This document shows positions 1-5,623 of a stretch of 5,859 nt of DNA, in pieces. The position numbers and the translations under genes are program-made. How positions within the stretch are numbered: the first letter of the stretch is position 1; the number at the start of each line of letters is the position of its first letter. The stretch comes from Spirochaetota bacterium. GTDB lineage: Bacteria; Spirochaetota; UBA4802; JAFGJZ01. The stretch is taken from the NCBI GenBank assembly GCA_022704645.1, contig JAKJGA010000110.1, positions 1 through 5,859 on the forward strand. The letters run 5' to 3'. A model generated the notes under the pieces. That model ran no database searches and had not been told where the DNA came from. It saw only the letters and a program-made list of their open reading frames with translations.

Positions 1-776
1 TTAGCACCTTCTATGCTGGTTTCCTCAAGAAGAGGCGAATGAATAGCCATTTTTGTTGCTTCATTCGCTTTATTCTCACCTGAAGCGATACCAACACCCA
101 TAAGAGCATCTCCGGTTTCCTTCATGACAGTTTTAACATCTGCAAAATCGACATTAACAAGACCGGTTTCCATTATTATATCAGAAATACCCTGGACACC
201 CTGACGGAGAATATCATCCGCTAATTTAAAAGCCTCTTCAATCGGAGTTTTTTTATCAATTATTTTAAGAAGAAGATCATTCGGAATTGTTATGACTGTA
301 TCAACTTTTTCTTTAAGGTTACGCATACCTTCATCGGCTCTTTCGAGACGCTTTTTGCCTTCGACACGGAAAGGTTTCGTAACAACACCAACAACAAGCG
401 CGCCGGTTTCTTTTGCGATTTCGGCAACTATAGGAGCAGCTCCCGTACCTGTTCCGCCGCCCATTCCGGCAGTTACAAAAACCATATCTGCGCCTTTCAA
501 CAGCTTCTGGATTTTATCTTTATCTTCAAGAGCGGAACCCCGTCCTACTTCAGGGTCAGCACCGGCGCCGAGACCTTTGGTCAGCTTTGAGCCTATCTGG
601 ATTTTGTTTACTGCAAGAGACTGATTCAGCTGTTGAGCATCGGTATTTACTACAATAAAATCGATACCCTCCATTCCAGTAGAAATCATACGGTTTACCG
701 CATTTGTTCCGGCTCCGCCCACTCCAACTACCTTAATTACTGTAGTCAATGGTTTGTCTTCTTCCAGTTTGAACAT
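1..776 (-). CDS. ftsZ: Cell division protein FtsZ (N-terminal 258 codons, 3' end cut by window edge)
   Basis: FtsZ is the tubulin-like GTPase that polymerises into the cytoplasmic Z-ring and recruits the division machinery. The visible residues 1-258 cover the GTPase domain and the start of the C-terminal half. GVGGAGTNAVN lies at 18-28, the signature loop GGGTGTG at 106-112, and the T7 synergy loop NVDFADVKTVM at 208-218 keeps the two acidic residues (D210, D213) that drive GTP hydrolysis in the neighbouring subunit. The sequence ends in the conserved SIEGA. The reading frame is open to position 1, so the remainder, including the C-terminal peptide that binds FtsA, is outside the window. The start ATG is set by a GGGGGA ribosome binding site just upstream and by the usual short leader before the first beta strand. 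No ftsA precedes it here; the next gene upstream is a small membrane protein. Identification is certain. Confidence 0.98.
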   Translation of the reverse strand, partial: MFKLEEDKPLTTVIKVVGVGGAGTNAVNRMISTGMEGIDFIVVNTDAQQLNQSLAVNKIQIGSKLTKGLGAGADPEVGRGSALEDKDKIQKLLKGADMVFVTAGMGGGTGTGAAPIVAEIAKETGALVVGVVTKPFRVEGKKRLERADEGMRNLKEKVDTVITIPNDLLLKIIDKKTPIEEAFKLADDILRQGVQGISDIIMETGLVNVDFADVKTVMKETGDALMGVGIASGENKANEATKMAIHSPLLEETSIEGA

Positions 777-780
777 ATTT

Positions 781-786
781 TCCCCC
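781..786 (-). promoter_or_regulatory. Ribosome binding site of ftsZ
   Basis: On the minus strand GGGGGA precedes the ftsZ ATG with a 4-base spacer (AAAT). It supports the start at 776 and the short N-terminal leader. Confidence 0.7.
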
Positions 787-808
787 GTTGAAAGTGAACA
801 AACTTTAC

Positions 809-836
809 ATATTATGTCTCATTATGTCATCAACAA
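809..836 (-). promoter_or_regulatory. Possible ftsZ promoter region with tandem 10-bp repeat
   Basis: The plus-strand octamer ATTATGTC occurs twice, at 811-818 and 821-828, exactly one helical turn apart. Read on the minus strand, the same stretch holds a weak sigma-70-like pair: TTGTTG at 836-831 and TAATAT at 814-809, with a 16-base spacer. The hexamers match the consensus at only 3 and 4 of 6 positions. The location, 33 bp upstream of the ftsZ start, fits a promoter or a regulator site. The repeat is directly visible; the promoter role is inference. Confidence 0.25.
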
Positions 837-863
837 AATGTATTTTCTCTAAATTTTTTTTAA

Positions 864-913
864 CATCAATTAATCACTATTAATAAATGAAAATTAATTG
901 AGATTAATTGATG
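864..913. repeat. AT-rich perfect 12-bp inverted repeat upstream of ftsZ
   Basis: CATCAATTAATC at 864-875 is the exact reverse complement of GATTAATTGATG at 902-913, separated by 26 bases. The core ATTAATTGA also occurs as a direct repeat at 893-901 and 903-911, ten bases apart, with a shortened copy ATTAATGA at 916-923. The element begins 15 bp past the stop codon of the small membrane protein gene, in the gap before ftsZ. No run of T follows either arm in either direction, so it does not look like an intrinsic terminator. An operator, an mRNA 3' hairpin or a cruciform are possible; the function is not shown by the sequence. Confidence 0.55.
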
Positions 914-927
914 CGATTAATGAGTTT

Positions 928-1365
928 CTACCTTATAATGTTTCTTATTTTAACTTCCGACATCGGAATATTTATCACGCCGCCGACTGTTACAATCGTA
1001 TATTTTTCCGCATCATTTTGTATCACGGCACCCGTATATACTTCGCCGCTGAACAGATAAACCGTCTCAATTTTGCCATATTCCTGTTTAATCTCATCAT
1101 TGTTTTTAAATCCGGACGTCTTTTTGGATTTATCCTTTTTAACGGTTTTGAATGATTTTTTATCAGTTTTAACTGTTTTCACTTTTTCCGAATCAACTGC
1201 AATTACAGATGACTTCCTTTCTTCCTGCAGACTGTTATCCGAAGACGATTCTGCCGCTTCCGATGTGCAAGCAAATTTCTTCATTAGAATAAAGGTCAAA
1301 AATACAACAAAAATAGAGATTAAAACAAAAGCAACAACACTCCGGACAACCGATCTCCTGTTCAT
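928..1365 (-). CDS. Small membrane-anchored protein with Lys/Ser-rich linker and C-terminal beta domain; unknown function
   Basis: I do not recognise a named family. With the start used here the protein has 145 residues. A short positive N-terminus (MNRRSVVR) is followed by one hydrophobic segment at about 10-28, predicting a single membrane span with the rest outside the cytoplasm. Residues about 33-94 are a low-complexity linker rich in Ser, Lys, Thr and Val. The last 50 residues (about 95-145) look like a compact beta domain, with alternating hydrophobic positions and the pattern FSGEVYTGAVIQ followed by GGVINIPMSEV. This resembles the small 'G-x-hydrophobic ... IP-x-x-x-hydrophobic' beta folds found at the ends of envelope proteins, but that is only a likeness. 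A start four codons upstream (1377) is possible; I prefer 1365 because GGAG lies six bases before it and nothing similar precedes 1377. The Cys near the membrane exit is preceded by KKFA, not a lipobox. It is co-directional with ftsZ, 151 bp upstream of it. Confidence 0.75.
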   Translation of the reverse strand: MNRRSVVRSVVAFVLISIFVVFLTFILMKKFACTSEAAESSSDNSLQEERKSSVIAVDSEKVKTVKTDKKSFKTVKKDKSKKTSGFKNNDEIKQEYGKIETVYLFSGEVYTGAVIQNDAEKYTIVTVGGVINIPMSEVKIRNIIR

Positions 1366-1502
1366 CACCGACTCCATACACGTATTTATTCACTGCTGAT
1401 GCAGCTCATATATGTAGTGTGATAAAACACTTAAAATTAACAAATTATTCTAATTTTTTTTCGAAAAAAGGGAAATTCCGGCAATTTACATCAAAATACA
1501 GA
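1366..1502. other. Intergenic gap, no assigned function
   Basis: This AT-rich gap separates the five-gene cluster from the small membrane protein gene. It holds a 14-bp palindrome TTTTTTCGAAAAAA at 1456-1469 and a weak five-pair AT hairpin (AAATT/AATTT) at 1473-1487. On the minus strand the hairpin is followed by CCC and six T, which is terminator-like but too weak to call. A promoter for the downstream small gene would be expected here, but I find no convincing hexamer pair. Confidence 0.4.
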
Positions 1503-2342
1503 CTATACCGTAAACGTTTTACCTGCACAGAAACTTTCAATGCGATTTCCCATATGCAAACTCATTTCCGCATATCCCTTCAATCCAGTGCAATGACCGG
1601 TATAATACTTTTCAACCCCCAACGAAAGGAGTTCATCAGCAAAAAGATGAAGTGTTTCCCGATCTTCAGATAATTCATCTTCACGGGGCCTTGAAATGTG
1701 AAAACCGCCGAAAAAAGCCGAAATTCTTCTGCCCGGGAATTTTTGATTCACACTTTTAACGGCATTTCCAGCACCCTGATGAGAGCATCCGCAGAAAACT
1801 GCCAGAGAATCCCCGGTATCTGCGACAAAAATCAACTCATGAGAAAAATCGTCTTCAACTATTCCTGATTCCGTTTCAACCAAAAGATTTTTATTCCCCG
1901 AAGGCTGGAATCCGCCGTGATTTTCATTTTTAACTATGAATGAAAAGGGAGATCCGATTAGATCATGATCTATTTCAACAAATCTGTCTGAATATTTCTC
2001 TCTGAGTTCATTATCCATTCCTATTTGACGCATTTTGCCAGTATTCAGAGAAAGATGATTGTCCCACGCTTTTTTGTGCAGAAAAACTTCAGCCTGAGTG
2101 TTGTTCGACAAAAAATAACCGAGTCCGCCGGTATGATCATAGTGCCCATGTGAAATAACCGCAAAATCAGCCTCTGAAATATCAACCGAGAGCTTAGCGG
2201 CATTCTGGCTGAATATTTCACCCTGACCCGCATCATAAAGTATTTTCTTGCCGTCGAATTCAATCCATAACGAAAGCCCGTGCTCTGTTGTCAGCAATCC
2301 CCCGGGATCCGGACTATTATCAGATAATACTGTTACCTTCAT
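1503..2342 (-). CDS. Metallo-beta-lactamase-fold hydrolase, COG1237 (dihydropterin-synthase-like) group
   Basis: A cytoplasmic metallohydrolase of 279 residues, the usual length for this group, with no signal peptide. The metal-binding signature HGHYDH is at 65-70, preceded by the strand and turn LYDAG at 35-39. Later ligand-region motifs are GCSHQG at 185-190, GGFH at 212-215 and TGHCTG at 248-253. The GCSH...GGFH...HCTG series is typical of COG1237, whose archaeal members are annotated as 7,8-dihydropterin-6-methyl-4-(beta-D-ribofuranosyl)aminobenzene-5'-phosphate synthase. Bacterial relatives mostly have no proven substrate, so that archaeal product name should not be transferred. The start ATG overlaps the methyltransferase stop (ATGA), which suggests translational coupling; GGAG lies ten bases upstream inside the preceding gene. 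It is the last gene of the apparent five-gene cluster. Confidence 0.9.
   Translation of the reverse strand: MKVTVLSDNSPDPGGLLTTEHGLSLWIEFDGKKILYDAGQGEIFSQNAAKLSVDISEADFAVISHGHYDHTGGLGYFLSNNTQAEVFLHKKAWDNHLSLNTGKMRQIGMDNELREKYSDRFVEIDHDLIGSPFSFIVKNENHGGFQPSGNKNLLVETESGIVEDDFSHELIFVADTGDSLAVFCGCSHQGAGNAVKSVNQKFPGRRISAFFGGFHISRPREDELSEDRETLHLFADELLSLGVEKYYTGHCTGLKGYAEMSLHMGNRIESFCAGKTFTV
2339..2342 (-). other. ATGA stop/start overlap between methyltransferase and hydrolase genes
   Basis: The TGA stop of the methyltransferase and the ATG start of the MBL-fold hydrolase share bases in ATGA. A GGAG at 2353-2356 lies ten bases before the start. This arrangement usually couples translation of the second gene to the first and suggests matched production of the two enzymes. 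Confidence 0.85.
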
Positions 2343-2968
2343 AATTTTTTTTCTCCAAAAACAAATACATCCTTGGTAATACTTCCGTCAGCTTCAGCAT
2401 AATCCTGACTGTACCTTTTTACAGCGCGCAAACCGTTATCTTCCATAACTCGTATTATTTCATTTTCGTTATGATAATGGAAATATATTTCATCATCCGA
2501 AAAACTCGTTTTTTCAAAACCGTCAGTTTTCCCTTCCATAAAAGAAATATAAAGTAAACCGCCGCTTTTTAGAAAACGCGAGGATTTTTCAATGATTGAT
2601 ACTGCTTCATCCCTGTTCAGATGAACTATACAGAAAGACAGGAGGACTGCATCAAATTGAGCTTCATCAAACTCAGCCTCAAGAATATTCATGCATCTAA
2701 AATCACCATTTGGAACGGCTGCTTTTGCCAAATCGATCATCGATGATGAAATATCAACTCCGGTAATTTTTGCGCCGTTGAAACGGGAGGCTATCCGCGC
2801 ACTGAAACTTCCGGGACCGCAAGCAAGATCAAGACAGGAACAATTGTCTTTCAACAATTCGATAAAATCATCCATAGCATTGAGATATGGTTCGAAATCC
2901 GCAAATCTTGAAGCGAACTTTGAGGCATTTTTATTATAGGCTTTTATATTTTGAGTTATTTTATCCAT
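2339..2968 (-). CDS. Class I SAM-dependent methyltransferase, substrate unknown
   Basis: A cytoplasmic methyltransferase of the Rossmann-like class I fold (Methyltransf_11/25 type), 209 residues from the ATG used here. Motif I LDLACGPG at about 46-53 binds S-adenosylmethionine. The acidic residue ending the second strand is in GVDISSSM at about 70-77. FDAVLLSFCIVHL at about 105-117 forms the fourth strand and following loop, and GGLLYISFMEG at about 136-146 the fifth. The sequence does not reveal whether the acceptor is a small molecule, lipid or other target. The start is uncertain: a TTG at 2983 would add five residues and has a modest GGA nine bases upstream, while the ATG at 2968 has no clear ribosome site but gives the N-terminus (MDKITQNIKAYN) usual for such proteins. 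The kinase gene ends 40 bp upstream and the hydrolase gene overlaps the stop by four bases, so it sits mid-operon. Confidence 0.9.
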   Translation of the reverse strand: MDKITQNIKAYNKNASKFASRFADFEPYLNAMDDFIELLKDNCSCLDLACGPGSFSARIASRFNGAKITGVDISSSMIDLAKAAVPNGDFRCMNILEAEFDEAQFDAVLLSFCIVHLNRDEAVSIIEKSSRFLKSGGLLYISFMEGKTDGFEKTSFSDDEIYFHYHNENEIIRVMEDNGLRAVKRYSQDYAEADGSITKDVFVFGEKKL

Positions 2969-3008
2969 GAAGACATTAAGCAAAGCCGATTATCCGGGTC
3001 AATTAAAA

Positions 3009-3803
3009 TCATAACCAGGGAACGCCGCCGAAACTTTTAGCAGCTTCTCTTCCGGCAGAAGCACCCGCCAATAATGCTTTTTCAATATTCTTGGAGTGAA
3101 AATATTCATTTGTGAAAGATGCCTGAAAAGCATCTCCGCATCCAGTAGTGTCGATTACCTTGTCAGTTTCAAAAGCATTCTGCTTAAACATTTTACCTCT
3201 GCTGAAGGCAATGCTTCCGTCACTGCCGAGAGTCAAAACGATAATGCCGGAAAACTTCTCTGAGAATTTCAACAGCTCCGGACTCTGTTTTTCTGTGCCT
3301 CCGAAATAAGCTATATCAATAGAATTAAATCCGGCTTCAAGAAGATCATATGTATCGAAATGAAGAAAATCAACTGCAAGAAAATTCTTTTCTGTTTTTC
3401 TGCGCAAAGTTTCGGCATAATTCGGGTTATTTGCATGAGTAGACCAGACATCAAAGCCTGAAATAAATTCCCAATCCGACTCGCGAAGCATAAAATCTCC
3501 GTAAACTCCGTTATTCCAAGCGCCTTCAACTCCGAAGCGTTCACCGCGCGAGTCATTAACAATTTCGTTTGAAGCCGTGGGACCCTGTATCCGGTAGAGA
3601 TGCGAAACATCGACGTTCTTTCGAAGAAAAAGAGAATAAATTCTTTCTCCGGCATCATCCGTTCCGACTGCGCCTATAAACGCGGTCTCATTGCCGAGAT
3701 CCTTGAAACGTATGGATTGATTCAGCGAGTTACCGCCCGCAAAGTATTCATTTCTTTGAGGAAAATAATCCATTGCCGCGACGGTAAAACATGCTGCTTT
3801 CAT
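3009..3803 (-). CDS. PfkB-family carbohydrate kinase, fructoselysine 6-kinase (FrlD)-like
   Basis: A cytoplasmic ATP-dependent sugar kinase of the ribokinase/PfkB fold, 264 residues; E. coli FrlD has about 260. The substrate-side motif AGGNSLN is at 22-28 and D12 sits where ribokinase-type enzymes bind the sugar. TLGSDGS at 191-197 and the second PfkB signature DTTGCGDAF at 218-226 form the nucleotide and anion-hole region, with D224 as catalytic base. GCGD replaces the commoner GAGD, a tolerated change. The overall match from memory, including FxGGN near the start, VGxDDxG at 46-52 and a GxxW end, is closer to FrlD than to ribokinase or fructokinase. FrlD phosphorylates fructoselysine before the FrlB deglycase cleaves it; no frlB is visible here, so the substrate is inference. 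The ATG at 3803 has AAAGGA seven bases upstream; a start at 3848 would overlap the P83 gene and has less support. Confidence 0.88.
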   Translation of the reverse strand: MKAACFTVAAMDYFPQRNEYFAGGNSLNQSIRFKDLGNETAFIGAVGTDDAGERIYSLFLRKNVDVSHLYRIQGPTASNEIVNDSRGERFGVEGAWNNGVYGDFMLRESDWEFISGFDVWSTHANNPNYAETLRRKTEKNFLAVDFLHFDTYDLLEAGFNSIDIAYFGGTEKQSPELLKFSEKFSGIIVLTLGSDGSIAFSRGKMFKQNAFETDKVIDTTGCGDAFQASFTNEYFHSKNIEKALLAGASAGREAAKSFGGVPWL

Positions 3804-3809
3804 TTCATT

Positions 3810-3815
3810 ATCCTT
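3810..3815 (-). promoter_or_regulatory. Ribosome binding site that sets the kinase start
   Basis: The minus strand reads AAAGGATAATGAA before the ATG at 3803, placing AGGA-type complementarity at a seven-base spacing. This favours the start at 3803 over the in-frame upstream ATG at 3848, which lies within the P83 coding region. Confidence 0.65.
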
Positions 3816-3819
3816 TAAT

Positions 3820-5568
3820 CTACTTACTAGAAATTTTTGTCGGATCAATCACATCAACAAATTTAAGATCGGCCTTGTTAAGAACAAGAATTTTCTTATC
3901 CTCACTGTTAATATAAACAAAATCACCGTAAAAAGTCAAAAATGTATCCTGAGCTATACGTCTTTCGGATTTGGCAGTGAGTTTCAAATCCTTGTCAAAA
4001 CGGCCGAGAAAATACTGATCCTTATCCTTAACTATCGCGAAAATAAATCCGTCTCGTATTTCAACAAAACTTCTGTGAAAGATATTATCCGTGCCTGTTT
4101 TCAGAGATGTCAGTTTTTCCTTGTCAACAAGCGTCAAACGATGTTCAGTATATTCATTATCAACCCTTGTAATGACAACAATGCCTTCGGCAAAAAGGTC
4201 ATATTTACTTCCGCTGATATTAGGAATGTTTGAATTAAAAAGTATCTTGCGGTTTGCCGCATCAATCATGCAGAGATCATTATTATAATTTCCGTTTCTT
4301 AAGAATTCACGTATTTTAAGATAGTAGATCTTATCTCCGATAACGTTTCTGTCAGCCTGATTCTTCTTTAGAGCTTCTTCCTTCTTTTTAAGTTCTTCTT
4401 CCTTTTTAGCAAGGTCCTTCTCTTTCTCATTGAGTTTATCTACTGCTTTCGGATCGCCTTTTTTTACGTCTTTTTTCAATTCATCATTCGCGATCTCTTT
4501 CTTTTCTTCCTTAACTGTTTCTTCTTTCTTGGTTACTTCATCTTCCTTTTTCTTTACATCTTCTTCTTTCTTTTTATTATCAGTAACCTGCTGCTCATTT
4601 TTCTTTTCTTCCTGCTTAACAGTTTCTTCCTTTTTCTTAACTTCTTCTTTTGCCTGATCAACTTTCTTTTTTTCGTCTTCTATCTTCTTGTCTTCCTGTT
4701 TTTTCTTCTCAGGATCAGTTATCTTAGCATTTTCCTTTTTCTTATTTTCTATTTCTTTATCTTTCTCAACAATTTTCTTTTTTTCTTCTTCAATTTTCTT
4801 CTTATCATCTTCTATTTTTTTCTTCTTTTCATCATTTATCTTTTTTTCTTCTTCAATGCGCTTTTTTTCCTTCTCAATTTCCTGCTTCTCTTTTTCTATC
4901 TGCTTTTCTTTAATATCAACTACCGTTTTACGCGGTTCGATATTTCCGTCATCTTTGCGGACTTCTTTAATAATGTCTTTACCTGATATTTCATCCGGAT
5001 CAATAGTTCCCGAAGCCCCTTCGCTTAGAGGAATCAGAATTTTGGTTTTTCCGGGCCATTCATCATATCTGACAGCAAGTCCGGCATTAGCAGCGTTGAT
5101 ATTTTTCATTACTTCAGTCTTATATACAGTTTTGAGATAATCAACATTTCCACGGTAAACAGCATTGTAATATGTTGAAAAAACAGCGAGTGCGTATGCT
5201 TCGTCCTTATTGTAACCGAAACGTTTTTCGAAATATGCTGAAAGAATTTTTCGTATATTGTTAACATGATCGACCTGGGCATCTTTATGAATCGAAAAAA
5301 TCTCCGCAGAAAGTTTTTCCGGCTCTTTATCCGAAACTACACGTTTAACGGAATATTTCATCATAAAACGAGCTTCATCCGCAGAATTCATTTTATCCGC
5401 AAGCGAGGAACCAATGCCGCGTACAGCCGATGTCGGATCATTTCTTCCGGCGCCGGTATAATTTATAAAATCAATTTTCTTTCCTTTTTTAAGCTCATTT
5501 ACATCTACATTGAGACCAAAAAGATTGAAGCAAAACACCGAAACAAATAAAACAACGATTTTTTTCAT
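3820..5568 (-). CDS. P83/100 antigen-like secreted protein (Borrelia_P83 family)
   Basis: A 582-residue exported protein. Residues 1-18 form a signal peptide (MKKIVVLFVSVFCFNLFG). The Cys at 13 lies within the hydrophobic core and is not in a lipobox, so it is probably a soluble periplasmic or envelope protein. The N-terminal domain (about 19-200) shares with Borrelia P83/100 the FINYTG and GIGSSLA blocks, FSI near 91, the YNAVYRG block at 134-140, and the stretch NAGL...W.GKT.I.IPL at 161-181. Residues about 216-403 are an extreme Lys/Glu helix. The C-terminal domain (about 405-582) is beta-rich and propeller-like, again matching P83/100 to the end (VYINSEDKKILVLN at 551-564). P83/100 is a known antigen of Lyme and relapsing-fever spirochaetes, but its biochemical role is not established. 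The ATG is preceded by GAGGG six bases upstream. The comparison was made from memory, not by a search. Confidence 0.88.
   Translation of the reverse strand: MKKIVVLFVSVFCFNLFGLNVDVNELKKGKKIDFINYTGAGRNDPTSAVRGIGSSLADKMNSADEARFMMKYSVKRVVSDKEPEKLSAEIFSIHKDAQVDHVNNIRKILSAYFEKRFGYNKDEAYALAVFSTYYNAVYRGNVDYLKTVYKTEVMKNINAANAGLAVRYDEWPGKTKILIPLSEGASGTIDPDEISGKDIIKEVRKDDGNIEPRKTVVDIKEKQIEKEKQEIEKEKKRIEEEKKINDEKKKKIEDDKKKIEEEKKKIVEKDKEIENKKKENAKITDPEKKKQEDKKIEDEKKKVDQAKEEVKKKEETVKQEEKKNEQQVTDNKKKEEDVKKKEDEVTKKEETVKEEKKEIANDELKKDVKKGDPKAVDKLNEKEKDLAKKEEELKKKEEALKKNQADRNVIGDKIYYLKIREFLRNGNYNNDLCMIDAANRKILFNSNIPNISGSKYDLFAEGIVVITRVDNEYTEHRLTLVDKEKLTSLKTGTDNIFHRSFVEIRDGFIFAIVKDKDQYFLGRFDKDLKLTAKSERRIAQDTFLTFYGDFVYINSEDKKILVLNKADLKFVDVIDPTKISSK
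4360..4923 (-). repeat. Low-complexity Lys/Glu heptad region of the P83-like gene
   Basis: This codes residues 216-403 of the P83-like protein. Nearly every codon is AAA, AAG, GAA, GAG or GAT, so the minus strand is almost all purine and the plus strand almost all pyrimidine. The protein shows a seven-residue period: Ile at 224, 231, 238, 252, 259, 266 and 273, then Ile296 and Val at 303, 310, 317, 338, 345 and 352 with Ile359. Within each run the register never slips, and the missing positions 245, 280, 324 and 331 are all Asn. The two runs are offset by two residues near 281-295, where a Pro (286) breaks the helix. Confidence 0.9.
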
Positions 5569-5574
5569 ATTTTT

Positions 5575-5579
5575 CCCTC
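5575..5579 (-). promoter_or_regulatory. Ribosome binding site of the P83-like gene
   Basis: GAGGG on the minus strand sits six bases before the ATG at 5568, a near-ideal Shine-Dalgarno site. It is the best ribosome site in the window and suggests efficient translation of the secreted protein. The 55-bp gap to the MORN gene shows no terminator and no clear promoter. Confidence 0.8.
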
Positions 5580-5623
5580 AATGAAACAGAAATTGTTCCA
5601 CAAAATTTATCAACAAATTTTTA

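Noticed and set aside
292..624. Plus-strand open frame of 110 codons
   Set aside because: It lies entirely antisense to ftsZ, whose frame is certain, and its Pro/Ser-rich product shows no recognisable motif.
1456..1469. Palindrome TTTTTTCGAAAAAA
   Set aside because: It is perfect but nearly homopolymeric, and in such AT-rich intergenic DNA it can arise by chance. There is no second copy to support a binding site.
1464..1487. Terminator-like hairpin plus T run after the MBL hydrolase gene
   Set aside because: The stem is only five A-T pairs around a GC loop, with CCC between it and the six T. It is too weak to call an intrinsic terminator.
3804..3848. Longer kinase N-terminus starting at 3848
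   Set aside because: It would overlap the end of the P83-like gene by 29 bp and add 15 residues not expected in the family, while the ATG at 3803 has a good ribosome site.
4430..5140. Plus-strand open frames rich in Ser and Phe (4430-4657 and 4688-5140)
   Set aside because: They are antisense to the Lys/Glu region of the P83-like gene. Their Ser/Phe composition is simply the complement of AAG/GAA codons, and they lack ribosome sites.
5514..5568. Possible lipoprotein signal in the P83-like protein
   Set aside because: The Cys at residue 13 is preceded by SVF and sits inside the hydrophobic core rather than at a cleavage site, so a lipobox is not supported.
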